64,000 bases of DNA from Pseudanabaena sp. BC1403 (GTDB taxonomy: Bacteria > Cyanobacteriota > Cyanobacteriia > Pseudanabaenales > Pseudanabaenaceae). The translations under genes and the position numbers were made by a program. Shown piece after piece: positions 36,184 through 45,690 of the stretch (position 1 is its first letter; every line of letters starts with the position of its first letter). The stretch is taken from contig NZ_PDDM01000023.1 of NCBI RefSeq assembly GCF_002914585.1, positions 29,266-93,265 of the forward strand, written 5' to 3'. The notes beneath the pieces were generated by a model. It saw only the letters and a list, made by a program, of their open reading frames with translations, was not told where the DNA came from and ran no database searches.

Positions 36184-37046
36184 TGTATAAAAAAGCTTAC
36201 GGTATTATTGAAACGCTTGCGCCTCTCCATGTTGGAGCAAGTGCAGGTGAGGAATCAGGCAATCTCAACCTGATATTTCGCGACCAATTTACTCAAACGG
36301 GTATTATCCCAGGGAGTTCTATTCGTGGACGTTTTCGGGCTGATATGCGACAAGATCTTCGACAGAAAAATGAAGGCTACAAAGATTACAACTATTGGTA
36401 CGGACAAGAGGCTCCAGAAAAGGGAGAAGCCGCCGAAAACAAGAAAGATACCACTGAGGCACTGGTCAAGTTTGAATATGCTTCAATTGTTTGGTTGCCT
36501 GTGTACTGTCCTAATCAACCTGTAGTTTGGGTTTCTTGTCCTCGTCTTCTCAAACGGTATCAAAAGCTATCAGGCAAGACTCCTTACACATTTACGCCGC
36601 ACACTTATTATGGGGCTAAAGATAATCTTACTAAGCTGTTTTTTAATTTGGGCTTCATTCGTTTGGATTCTTCAGACAAAAAATTAGGGGATTATATTCC
36701 CGATAATCTTGAAAACCTGCAATCAGGTAGAGATTTAGTTCTAATTGTAAGTGATACAGAAATTTCAATGATTCATGATATGGCTTTATATCGTCAAAGC
36801 CGTGTAGCTCTTGATGCTAACGAGAAAAAAGCCAAAGGTGGTGCATTTTTTAATGTTGAGGCTCTGCCTGAAGGCACTATCTTAACTTTTCCAACGGCAA
36901 TCAAGAATAAAGGCAAAGATGATAACTCTTGGCAAGAGTACATTGTCGATGCAGATATCGAGAAAACTAAAGAACTTTATTTTGGTGGTCTAGAATCGAT
37001 TGGATTTGGGCGCACTAATGTCACTCTATATGAAGGATTGAACTAG
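36183..37046 (+). CDS. cmr4: Cmr4/Csm3-like backbone RAMP protein
   Basis: 287 residues with the Cas7-type start APLHVGASAGEESGNL and then TGIIPGSSIRGRFRADMRQ (the IPGSSLKG-like loop), and the C-terminal glycine-rich loop FGGLESIGFGRTNVTL. Copies of this protein should form the filament backbone along the crRNA. Lining up the IPGSS block with Csm3, the position of the catalytic Asp (five to seven residues before RDQFT) is occupied by Asn/Leu (GNLNL). Target-RNA slicing may therefore be absent; this alignment was done by eye. The start codon overlaps the cmr3 stop. Confidence 0.82.
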   Translation: MYKKAYGIIETLAPLHVGASAGEESGNLNLIFRDQFTQTGIIPGSSIRGRFRADMRQDLRQKNEGYKDYNYWYGQEAPEKGEAAENKKDTTEALVKFEYASIVWLPVYCPNQPVVWVSCPRLLKRYQKLSGKTPYTFTPHTYYGAKDNLTKLFFNLGFIRLDSSDKKLGDYIPDNLENLQSGRDLVLIVSDTEISMIHDMALYRQSRVALDANEKKAKGGAFFNVEALPEGTILTFPTAIKNKGKDDNSWQEYIVDADIEKTKELYFGGLESIGFGRTNVTLYEGLN

Positions 37047-37055
37047 GAGTAAAAC

Positions 37056-37529
37056 ATGACTACAACAAATAAACAAGATGCTGGTTGGTATCCCTACAAT
37101 CTCGATCATCATGCTCAAGCATTGGTAATCAAACATCGTGATGAAAAGGATGTTTTGATTGAATCTCATAAAATGAGAATGGCTGTTGCCTATGGGCTAG
37201 AGCGTTTTTGGGGAGAGCATCTCAGATTTGAGCGCGAAAAAAAGGAGGAGAGCAAAAATAAAGGTAAGTACTGGAGAGATGTTTGGCAGATTTTAGGCAA
37301 GATCCTTGAGGAGTCAGACATTACGCTTCCAGATGCAGATACTAAAGTCAAGTTTGATGACACAACTAAAATTGGTGAGACAAGCTCTGCAATCTGGAAA
37401 ATGTCTGCTGAGACTCCTGATGATTATCGTATTGCATTAACTGTTTTGACACAGCTTTGCGATTCACTTGTTTGGTGGACTCAAAGATATAGAAAAAAAG
37501 ATAAAAAAGTAAAAGGAGAGGAGGATTAA
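37056..37529 (+). CDS. Cmr5/Cas11-like small subunit
   Basis: 157 residues, mostly alpha-helical and rich in charged residues and Trp (WYPYNLDHHAQALVIKHRDE; RFWGEHLRFEREKKEESKNK; DSLVWWTQRYRKKDKK). It sits between the Cmr4-like and Cmr6/Cmr1-like genes, where the small subunit is normally encoded, and its size and helical character fit. Sequence similarity to Cmr5 is weak by eye, so the assignment rests on context. A RBS (GGAG) precedes the ATG by 7 bp. Confidence 0.65.
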   Translation: MTTTNKQDAGWYPYNLDHHAQALVIKHRDEKDVLIESHKMRMAVAYGLERFWGEHLRFEREKKEESKNKGKYWRDVWQILGKILEESDITLPDADTKVKFDDTTKIGETSSAIWKMSAETPDDYRIALTVLTQLCDSLVWWTQRYRKKDKKVKGEED

Positions 37530-37534
37530 AATAT

Positions 37535-39421
37535 ATGTCTTTTTCTAAAGCGTTTGAGAGAGTAGGAATACAGTCTTCAAAATCTAAAGCATCTACTAAG
37601 TTGGAGATTAATCCTGAAGAAGTGCCAATGATGTATCGCGCCCAAGTCAGTGGGCGTTGCAGTTTACAGTTTGCTGGTAATAATCAAGATCTTGAGGATT
37701 GGCGCAAGGAGTGGGTTGATCCTAAATTAGACAACGATCCACAGCCACGTTATCAGCGAAAAGAGCCTAAACTAGGTTTAGATGGCTCCATCTATCGAAT
37801 TAAGATCGAGTTTCCATTTAGATTGTCAAGTAATTGTGGTCAAGATAGTATTCTGCGCCCAATTATGGGTAAAAATGGAATCCCCTATCTTTCGGGAAGT
37901 AGTGTTAAAGGTCTATTTCGCCGTGCTTGTAAAGATAGTCCAAATAAACTTAGACTTTATTGCGGAGATGATGACAATTTGACACCAAGTACTCTTGGCT
38001 TTAGGTTTCATGGTGCTTATCCTATTGGTGATTGGTCAGGAATGCGAAAAGTAAGGGTTAGAAAACGAGGCGAGATGATTATGGAAACTCGCTATCGAAT
38101 GCTTGATGTGATTCATCCACAACAGTTACGGCAGGTAGGAGAAAAGGATAGCTCACCTAATGCCTTTGCCATGGTGAGTCTTTTTCAACCAACTATGGTA
38201 TTCGAGTTTAGTAGTGCAGATCCTAAAAACACTAACTGGCAAGAAGTGGAAAATATTTTCTTGCAAGCAATTCAGTTAGGTGTAGGCGGTAAAACTAGTA
38301 CTGGCTATGGCTTAGGTGGGCATTTAGTTGATCGCCCTTCCGAAATTCCGAAATACCCAATTACTGTTGCTTTTAAGGGACGTGGTGTTAGCCCAACTCT
38401 ACGCAGTGATGAACCTGAGTTTCGTCCAAATCTATTCAAGGCAACTTTGCGTGGTCATGTCAAAAGACTATTAGCTGGTGTAACGCAGGCTGGTAAAGAC
38501 ATTGAAGATCGATTGTTTGGTAGTTCTTCTGATCCCAGTCAACTACAAATTTTTTGGCAAGAAACAGCTATAAAGTATGACGAGATCAAAAAACCTGCTA
38601 CATTCTCGACTGAAGGTATTTTACATATTGATATCAAAAGACAAGAAAGCGATGATATTAAAAAGCAATTAGAATTTGATGCTCAAAGAGAAAGCGATCT
38701 AAGGTTTATTGAACAAGTACTCATGTTTGCCTTTGTTATGGGTGGTTTTGGTAAATCATGGCGTAGAGTCTCCCATGAAATATTTTATAAAGATTATGTG
38801 AGTAAAAAATTTGAGATTGGTTGTCATTGGGAATTAGCTAGTACAGATTTAAAGTGGTTAGCCATCAAGTCTATTGATGATCTCAAGCAATTCATTGAAG
38901 GTTTGTACACCGTATGTAGAGATCGCTTTAGCTCTCAATCGTCAAGTTGTCAAACATGGCGTGAAGCTTGGAATCCTAATTGTGTTACGGTTTATGCCTC
39001 AATAACTAGAGAAAGTAATGTGGTTCGGCTTTTTCACGATGAAATCTTCAAGAAAACGCCAGCGATTGGTGGAAGAACTATTGTGAAAAAATTCAATCGT
39101 AAGACTCAAGAGGAGGAAGATAAAGAACAACTTGGGTTTAGCAATGTATGGCATCGAATGTTGCCAATTGGAAATAATCAGTATTTAGAGATTGTAACTG
39201 TGTTTCATAGCGATCGCTCTAAATGGAAGCATAGGGATGAAGGGGATCAACTCAAACCATTTCTTGATGCAATAGCTGCCAAAGGCATGAAATATGTTTG
39301 GGGCAATCAAAATCCTTTGCAAAATTCGTCCAAGAGCTTGCCTTCTATTCCAACTCCTTCAAAGACTCAATTGCCATTGTCTAATAAACCGATACTAAAA
39401 CCTAAACCACCCATACAATAA
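37535..39421 (+). CDS. Double RAMP protein, apparent Cmr6-Cmr1 fusion
   Basis: 628 residues with two RAMP modules. Residues ~1-270 resemble Cmr6 (FPFRLSSNCGQDSILRPIMG, GIPYLSGSSVKGLFRRAC, and the Gly loop LGVGGKTSTGYGLGG). Residues ~275-480 resemble Cmr1 (ITVAFKGRGVSPTLRSDEP, FRPNLFKATLRGHVKRLLAG, EDRLFGSSSDPSQ, and FVMGGFGKSWRRVSH). The C-terminal ~130 residues end in a Ser/Pro/Lys-rich tail. In ordinary type III-B operons cmr1 and cmr6 are separate genes. No separate cmr1 or cmr6 is present here, which supports the fusion reading. It follows the small-subunit gene by 5 bp. Confidence 0.8.
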   Translation: MSFSKAFERVGIQSSKSKASTKLEINPEEVPMMYRAQVSGRCSLQFAGNNQDLEDWRKEWVDPKLDNDPQPRYQRKEPKLGLDGSIYRIKIEFPFRLSSNCGQDSILRPIMGKNGIPYLSGSSVKGLFRRACKDSPNKLRLYCGDDDNLTPSTLGFRFHGAYPIGDWSGMRKVRVRKRGEMIMETRYRMLDVIHPQQLRQVGEKDSSPNAFAMVSLFQPTMVFEFSSADPKNTNWQEVENIFLQAIQLGVGGKTSTGYGLGGHLVDRPSEIPKYPITVAFKGRGVSPTLRSDEPEFRPNLFKATLRGHVKRLLAGVTQAGKDIEDRLFGSSSDPSQLQIFWQETAIKYDEIKKPATFSTEGILHIDIKRQESDDIKKQLEFDAQRESDLRFIEQVLMFAFVMGGFGKSWRRVSHEIFYKDYVSKKFEIGCHWELASTDLKWLAIKSIDDLKQFIEGLYTVCRDRFSSQSSSCQTWREAWNPNCVTVYASITRESNVVRLFHDEIFKKTPAIGGRTIVKKFNRKTQEEEDKEQLGFSNVWHRMLPIGNNQYLEIVTVFHSDRSKWKHRDEGDQLKPFLDAIAAKGMKYVWGNQNPLQNSSKSLPSIPTPSKTQLPLSNKPILKPKPPIQ

Positions 39422-39480
39422 AGTGCTTGGTTCTCGTTAAATACTCGATGATTATTGGTAAACTGATAAGAGATTAAAAC

Positions 39481-40926
39481 ATGAACACGGTTTGGATTTT
39501 GACAATAGGTAACAGTGATGTTGCCATGACTTCAAAAGATGATTGGGAAGATTTAAGAAGAGAGAAAAGACTTGGGCAAGTTTACCATAAGTTTAAAGTG
39601 ACTGAGCTATCGAAAAACACAGATGGTGAGACTCTATATTCCTTATCTGCTAGAGTCTTAGGGGATTTATATGAAGATGTCTTAGATAATGATGAGTATT
39701 GGGAAACTCTTAGATTTCCTCTATTAAAAGGTTTTGTTGCGAAATTAAAAGGAACACCTAAAGAGCTAAATAGAATAATTATTTTGTTAACTAATCAGGA
39801 AGATATTTTTAAGGTCAATAATCGTTCAAGTTCAAGTCCATTTTGGCAAGATACTTGTAAGCTTGAGTCCATTTTAAAGAAATATTTTGCAAGGGAATTT
39901 AGTGATGATTTTGTCAACAGTAAGGTCGAGTTTTCTTATTTAAAACCTCTAAAGGAAGAGGAAGGTTTAGATGATTGGGATGCAACTCTGAAGCTAATGC
40001 AAGCAGAGTTTATGAAATGGGAAAACAACAGTTGGATCACGCAAAACGATCTCGTAATTGTTAGTCATCAGGCGGGGACTCCTGCGATTTCTTCGGCGGT
40101 GCAGTTAACTTGTTTGATTCGCTTTGGTAAAGAGGTGGAATTTCTAGTTAGTAGTGAGTTAAATCCAGATAGAACTGAGCTTTTAAGCGGTTCATCTTAT
40201 TTTAAGACGTTGCAATTTAAGAAATTAAAGGATTTACTGGATCGACATGACTATTCAGAAATTGCTAGTGTTTTAGAAAATATTTATTTAGAAGATTCTG
40301 GTGAAAAGCAAAGATTGAATCATTTACTCGATTTAGCTAAACTCTGGAATAATGCCGAATTTGAAGAGTTTGCAAGCAAAATGGGTGAGCCTGCTACTAG
40401 TCGAGCTAGGGAATGGTGGTGGTCGGCTTATGAGTCTGCTTATTTAGGGGTGGTGCGATTGAAACAGGGTAATACGGTTGAAGCCATTTTTCATAGCTTT
40501 CGAGCCGTTGAGGGATTATTGCGTAAATGGGCTGAAAACAAACAGAACTTAGTGCCAAATAGTAGGGGCAATTTGATGATTGCGCTTCCTAGTGGTGAAA
40601 AATTTAATCTTTATGGAAAAGCGCTCTATAACTGTCTTGAGAAGTGCTATACAATTGATACTAGTGAGGATATCTATAAGTTTGGGCATCTTATCTTTGA
40701 TAAAAGAAATGACTTGTTTCATCAATTATTAGGTTTAGATCAGTCAAAGGTATTTGATTTTTGGGAAACTGATCGTCAGATTGATTGGGAGAAAAGAATA
40801 ATCGGTTGTTTAAATTTTATTGCTAAAGAAGATTTGCCCAAAGAGTTTGAATCTATAGAAGAGGCGAGTTTAATGGCACAGGTACATGAGAAATTGGAGG
40901 AGGTAATTAAGTCTATCTCCTATTAG
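39481..40926 (+). CDS. CARF-HEPN ribonuclease effector (Csm6/Csx1-like)
   Basis: 481 residues. The N-terminal ~235 residues form a CARF-type Rossmann domain (VWILTIGNSDVAMTS at the start and DLVIVSHQAGTPAISSAVQL at ~191-210, the cyclic-oligoadenylate-binding loop). The C-terminal part is a HEPN domain with FRAVEGLLRKWAE and the catalytic R-x4-H motif RNDLFH (Arg409-His414). The Cas10 upstream keeps its GGDD motif, so this enzyme should be switched on by cyclic oligoadenylate to cut RNA non-specifically. It lies 59 bp after the double RAMP gene and 38 bp before the first CRISPR repeat. Confidence 0.88.
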   Translation: MNTVWILTIGNSDVAMTSKDDWEDLRREKRLGQVYHKFKVTELSKNTDGETLYSLSARVLGDLYEDVLDNDEYWETLRFPLLKGFVAKLKGTPKELNRIIILLTNQEDIFKVNNRSSSSPFWQDTCKLESILKKYFAREFSDDFVNSKVEFSYLKPLKEEEGLDDWDATLKLMQAEFMKWENNSWITQNDLVIVSHQAGTPAISSAVQLTCLIRFGKEVEFLVSSELNPDRTELLSGSSYFKTLQFKKLKDLLDRHDYSEIASVLENIYLEDSGEKQRLNHLLDLAKLWNNAEFEEFASKMGEPATSRAREWWWSAYESAYLGVVRLKQGNTVEAIFHSFRAVEGLLRKWAENKQNLVPNSRGNLMIALPSGEKFNLYGKALYNCLEKCYTIDTSEDIYKFGHLIFDKRNDLFHQLLGLDQSKVFDFWETDRQIDWEKRIIGCLNFIAKEDLPKEFESIEEASLMAQVHEKLEEVIKSISY

Positions 40927-40964
40927 CTGATAAGTTATTGCTAGCTTTAATAGTATAAAATGAG

Positions 40965-43900
40965 TCTCCTACTAGCTAGGGGACGCGATCGATTGGAAAC
41001 TTTGTTTATATTTATATAATAATACTAAATTGAACTTTCCCTACTCGCTAGGGGACGCGATTAATTGGAAATGCATCAGAATAACCAGCAAGACCTAATC
41101 CCTCATAAATTCTCCTACTCCTTAGGGGATGCGATCGATTGGAAATAATGTGTAGAGCCGCCCGTAATATGTGAGTGTGAGTCTCCTACTCGCTGGGGAC
41201 GCGATCAATTGGAAACTTCATCCACCAAGCCTGTACTGATTTCTCACCTGTATCTCCTACTTGCTAGGGGACGCGATCAATTGGAAACAGCCAAACACCT
41301 TTAGGACTTGCGCCTGATGCAATTCTCCCTAATCGCTAGGGGACGCGATCAATTTGAAACTCGTTCAGCCATAGGTTCAGGATTGTGTCTATCATGTCGG
41401 GCATCTCCTACTTGCTAGGGGACGCGATCAATTGGAAACGGGAATCCCATGATTTACGCCGTAGTCTGGCAACTGTCTCCTACTCGCTAGGGGACGCGAT
41501 CGATTGGAAACATCTACTACTTTGAATATGTAGATGTGGGTTTATAGTTCTCCTACTCGCTAGGGGACGTGATCGATTGGAAACGGGTAACGAATTTCTG
41601 GGTATTGCGTTACTGCTTTGTTCCCCTACTTGCTAGGGGACGCGATCGATTGGAAACAACTGAGCTTTTAGAAATACAATGTCGTTGATCGATATTCTCC
41701 TACTCGCTGGGGGACGCGATCGATTGGAAACTAGGTGCGCCCATCTTCTTGAGCATGGTCAAGTAGTCCCCTACTCGCTAGGAGACGCGATCGATTGGGA
41801 ACGTAACTACCAACACAATGTACTGTTCAACATAGATATTCCCTACTCGCTAGGGGACGAGATCGATTGAAAACCCAATATCGACGGTCTGAGACTTGAT
41901 TACGTGAGGACTTCCCTACTCGCTAGGGGACGCGATCGATTGGAAACATCAGCAAAGCAGGACGCACCAACACGCCACACTCATTCCCCTACTCGCTAGG
42001 GGACGCGATCAATTGGAAACTAACCACCTTCAATAAATGCTTGTACTGGTAAACGAAAGAATCCCCTACTCGCTAGGGGACGCGATCAATTGGAAACAGC
42101 TTGTCTGCAAAATGAACATAAAGCTTTGCGATTCTCCTACTCGCTAGGGGACGTGATCGATTGGAAATTTGAAAGTGCGGTGTGTCTACCATTTCCACCA
42201 CTGGTCTCCTACTCGCTAGGGGACGCGATCAATTGGAAACAGTTTGTTGCTTTACCTTTCAGCCACACGTCCAATTCCTCCTACTCGCTAGGGGACGCGA
42301 TCGATTGGAAACTTCACCCGTCAATCATTGTCCTGTCCTCAAATTTATCTCCTACTCGTTAGGGGACGCGATCGATTGGAAACTCTACAAGCCCTTTGTT
42401 TTTTTGCGCGATGCATTGCAATCTCCTACTCGCTAGGGGACGCGATCGATTGGAAACGATTGTGGGAAAACGAAGGCAAAAACTATCTTCGAGTTTCTCC
42501 TACTCGCTAGGGGACGAGATCGATTGGAAACAAAAAATGCTCGACGGCGGACGTTATTTTATACATTTCTCCTACTCGCTAGGGGACGCGATCGATTGGA
42601 AACTCCCATAAATTACATTTAGTTCCTAAATATCGCCATGTCTCCTACTCGTTAGGGGACGAGATCGATTGGAAACGACATGTAGAAAGACATATTAAAT
42701 GTTGGTATATTCTCTCCTACTCGCTAGGGGACGCGATCGATTGGAAACACGATCGCATCTATCGCCATCGGTTTAGGAGATGGAACTCCTACTCGCTAGG
42801 GAACGAGATCGATTGGAAACTCCCAATTGTGGATATCTTCGCAAGCGTATTTGTCAAGTCTCCTACTCGCTAGGGGATGCGATCAATTGGAAACTCACAG
42901 AGATATGAACCTGTACCCCCACAACCTATGATTCTCCTACTCGTTAGGGGACGAGATCAATTGGAAACTGTACTAGAAGATCTGTGTATACTATTGAGTT
43001 AAAATCTCCTACTCGCTAGGGGACGCGATCGATTGGAAACAGTTCATCCCGCACACCCTCAATAAATTGGGTGAAGAGTCTCCTACTCGCTAGGGGATGC
43101 GATCGATTGGAAACGATTAAATCACCGCAGAAGGTACGGGGCTAGAAACATCTCCTACTCGCTAGGGGACGCGATCAATTAGAAACGGGTAAAATAGAAC
43201 ACGGACTCTTGTGCCAGTTTTGTCTCCTACTCGCTAGGGGACGCGATCGATTGGAAACGCCAGCTTGGTTCGTGCGATACGGATTGTTACTTGTTTCCCC
43301 TACTCGCTAGGGGACGCGATCGATTGGAAACCCTAACGAGTAAATCGTCACCGCTTCAGTACCAGATCTCCTACTCGCTGGGGGATGCGATCGATTGGAA
43401 ACTCCTTACCAATAATGAAATCGTTGTTTTTTGAACGGTTCTCCTACTGCTAGGGGACGCGATCGATTGGAAACAGTCCAAACCAGTCAGTAGTCTTGGG
43501 GTCAACAATATTGAATTCTCCTACTCGCTAGGGGAAGCGATCAATTGGAAACTTGCGTGTTAAAGTAAATTCCATAATATTCTCCTTTTCTCCTACTCGC
43601 TAGGGGACGCGATCGATTGGAAACATAAAGTAGTCGGGCGTGTAGTTTTCGTCGCCTTTTTCCTCCCCTACTCGCTAGGGGAAGCGATCGATTGGAAACC
43701 ACACACCAACTATGAAAATGCTGTACCGATACTTTGTCTCCTACTCGCTAGGGGAAGCGATCGATTGGAAACTCGCAATGCCATCAATATAAATGTGATA
43801 AATGTGTTCGGGGTTGAGATCTCCTACTCGCTAGGGGACGCGATCGATTGGAAACATCCAACTGCATTGTCAATCCTTTGATGAATTCGCTTCTCCTACT

Positions 43901-44136
43901 CGCTAGGGGACGCGATCGATTGGAAACTCAACTTCATCTAGCATCTCGTCTGCTGTAAGCAATCTCCTACTCGCTAGGGGACGCGATCGATTGGAAACTC
44001 AGCTACTTTCTTTCGGATTGCAATTGTGTCAGTCTCTCCTACTCGCTAGGGGACGCGATCGATTGGAAACCTAACAGCCTCATTCATTATCTCAATTTCG
44101 TTTAGTCTCCTACTCGCTGGGGGATGCGATCGATTG
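40965..44136 (+). CRISPR. CRISPR array, 44 repeats / 43 spacers, polymorphic repeats
   Basis: Repeats are 36 nt (two are 35) with core CTACTCGCTAGGGGACG and 3' end GATTGGAAAC. Spacers are 35-47 nt, mostly 35-38. The 3' GAAAC end is that of a crRNA 5' handle, so transcription runs rightward, the same way as the cas genes. By hand count 32 repeats read GATCGATT, 11 read GATCAATT and one reads GATTAATT. Other recurring variants are GACGAG (repeats 13, 22, 24, 28), GAAGCG (36, 38, 39) and GATGCG (3, 27, 30, 34, 44). Repeats 1-6 are among the most divergent, and repeat 44 (44106-44136) is cut after GATTG. No leader of normal length precedes repeat 1. Confidence 0.98.
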
Positions 44137-44163
44137 TTCTCTTGGTAAGGGAAAGGTCGCATA

Positions 44164-44260
44164 TCCCAATTGTTAGAGGATGCGATCGCCTAATAAAAAA
44201 GCAGTCCGTCAAACAGGCTGCTTTTTTGTTCGCTTACTCACTCGAAAAGGCGATCGCTTA
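44164..44260 (+). repeat. CRISPR trailer unit 1: degenerate repeats around a terminator
   Basis: Starts with a decayed repeat (CCCAATTGTTAGAGGATGCG), then an intrinsic terminator hairpin at 44195-44227 (AAAAAAGCAG..CTGCTTTTTT), then CTTACTCACTCG and GGCGATCGC, which again resemble a repeat. The unit from 44181 on recurs at 44829-44904 and 45714-45792. It should end transcription of the array. Confidence 0.8.
44195..44227 (+). terminator. Rho-independent terminator of the CRISPR array
   Basis: AAAAAAGCAG pairs with CTGCTTTTTT around TCCGTCAAACAGG, giving a stem followed directly by a T run. It lies 58 bp beyond the truncated last repeat. Confidence 0.85.
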
Positions 44261-44366
44261 AAAATAACTTGTAATTTCTATTACAATGAGAACAAAGACC
44301 CGCAATTTTTATCGCTCCCATAGCGATCGCAAAGGTAAATTTCTATCTGGTCTAGGCTCCAAAAAC

Positions 44367-44702
44367 ATGAGTGCAAATTCACCTATAAACCCACAATCCA
44401 ACCTCCCGACTAACTTTTTACCAGTCCTGCAAGATCGGCTGCAAAAATTCCTTGATGAGAATGAAGCTAGAGTTGATCAAGCCCACGCTCAGATCGTCCA
44501 TGCCAAAGCGCTCTTAGCAAGCCTAGCTTCCGACACAATAGCAATTGGAAATCAAAGCGATCGGCATAAAACATTGAGTCGTCCACCTCGAAAAACACCA
44601 AAAGCCAAAAAGCGCCCATCTCTATTCGGCTCAGACAAAGACAAGATCTTGATTGGCAAAAAATTTGATGAGCCGTTAACAGAATTTCAGGATTATATTT
44701 GA
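44367..44702 (+). CDS. Small basic protein with antitoxin-like C-terminus
   Basis: I choose ATG 44367 (MSANSPINPQ), giving 111 residues; an upstream in-frame ATG at 44286 would start inside the trailer-derived repeat. It has a helical middle (LQDRLQKFLDENEARVDQAHAQIVHA), a Lys/Arg/Pro-rich linker, and ends KDKILIGKKFDEPLTEFQDYI. This end resembles the toxin-binding tails of DUF2281/VapB-like antitoxins (..DFDEPLEDFKDYM). No toxin gene follows, so this may be an orphan antitoxin. Function is inferred only from the tail. Confidence 0.5.
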   Translation: MSANSPINPQSNLPTNFLPVLQDRLQKFLDENEARVDQAHAQIVHAKALLASLASDTIAIGNQSDRHKTLSRPPRKTPKAKKRPSLFGSDKDKILIGKKFDEPLTEFQDYI

Positions 44703-44828
44703 TGAGTGCTTTTTTATTTGATCGCCTTTTGATTTCTCAATCCATTTCTGAAAAGTTACCAATAACTCAGTTGTGATGGAAAATTTGAAAACTACCCTGT
44801 CGAAAGAATTTGGTAGCGAACAATATTA

Positions 44829-44904
44829 CGATCGCCTAATAAAAAAGCAATCCGTCAAACAGGCTGCTTTTTTGTTTGCTTACTCACTCGAAAAGGCGAT
44901 CGCC
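44829..44904 (+). repeat. CRISPR trailer unit 2
   Basis: Second copy of the trailer unit, with the same hairpin (AAAAAAGCAA..CTGCTTTTTT) and the same downstream CTTACTCACTCG/GGCGATCGCC. It is nearly identical to 44181-44260 but has no recognisable repeat to its left. It lies between the antitoxin-like gene and a minus-strand Uma2 gene. Confidence 0.85.
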
Positions 44905-44947
44905 TGAAAACAACTTGCAATGAGGAAATTAAGTCCCATTAAAACTA

Positions 44948-45601
44948 TCAGCCACTAGGCAATTCACCGAAGCGATCGCGATATTGCTGTAATAAAGCTT
45001 GGGCTTCAGCGAGTTGTTGGGTAGTTTGCTCTAGTCGTTGATTAACCTCAATGTATGAGTAAAACTTTGTGCCGTCGGGTTTGTAGAGTTGGAGGCGACC
45101 TGTGGATGTGTCAAAGCGGACTTCGAGGCGAGGACTTGTCCAGTTATCGGATTGGGCGATCGGTTCTAGTCCTTCGCTAGTGCGAATCCAGATGTCGAGA
45201 AAGTTGGCTTCGGGGTCATAGAGGTAATATTCTTCGACTTGGTGGCGATCGAAGAAGAGAAGCTTTTTGCTCATTTCAATGCGATCGTTACTGGGAGAGA
45301 GAATCTCGAAGACGACTTGAGGGGCGATGTTTTCTTCTTCCCATTGGCGATAGGAACCGCGATCGCCTTTGGGACGACCGAAAACCGCCATGACATCAGG
45401 GGCAGTGACAATTTTGGACTGTCCTTGAACGGGATACCAGAAAAGGTCGCCTGCAATGAAGACGTTAGGTTCGTTGATATAGAGTAGATCTAAGCCTTTT
45501 TTGATTTCAACGATGAGTTCAAACTGTTTGGTATTGTCTGCCATTGGCTTACCATCGCTGTCAGGGTAGATGATTTCAGGTTTGCTGATTTGACTGACCA
45601 T
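44948..45601 (-). CDS. Uma2-family PD-(D/E)XK nuclease-like protein
   Basis: 217 residues of the Uma2 (DUF820) family, greatly expanded in cyanobacteria. Seen: VTAPDVMAVFG (active-site Asp), APQVVFEILSPSNDR (active-site Glu), KKLLFFDRHQVEEYYLYDPE and a C-terminal coiled coil (NQRLEQTTQQLAEAQALLQQYRD). The usual PD..ExK core is recognisable. The cellular role of Uma2 proteins is not established; many sit in mobile or repeat-rich regions, as here between copies of CRISPR trailer units. Confidence 0.85.
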   Translation of the reverse strand: MVSQISKPEIIYPDSDGKPMADNTKQFELIVEIKKGLDLLYINEPNVFIAGDLFWYPVQGQSKIVTAPDVMAVFGRPKGDRGSYRQWEEENIAPQVVFEILSPSNDRIEMSKKLLFFDRHQVEEYYLYDPEANFLDIWIRTSEGLEPIAQSDNWTSPRLEVRFDTSTGRLQLYKPDGTKFYSYIEVNQRLEQTTQQLAEAQALLQQYRDRFGELPSG

Positions 45602-45690
45602 GATGGTTGTCTCCTGAACTGGTGTTTGGATTGTTTTGATTATAGTGGAGATTTTTCGATATGTTTACGGAATTTGATAGCGACGATCTC

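Noticed and set aside
41679..42611. Overlapping ORFs in the CRISPR array encoding recurring SYSLGDAIDWK peptides
   Set aside because: The repeated peptide is the translation of the CRISPR repeat; spacing and direct repeats show an array, not a repeat protein.
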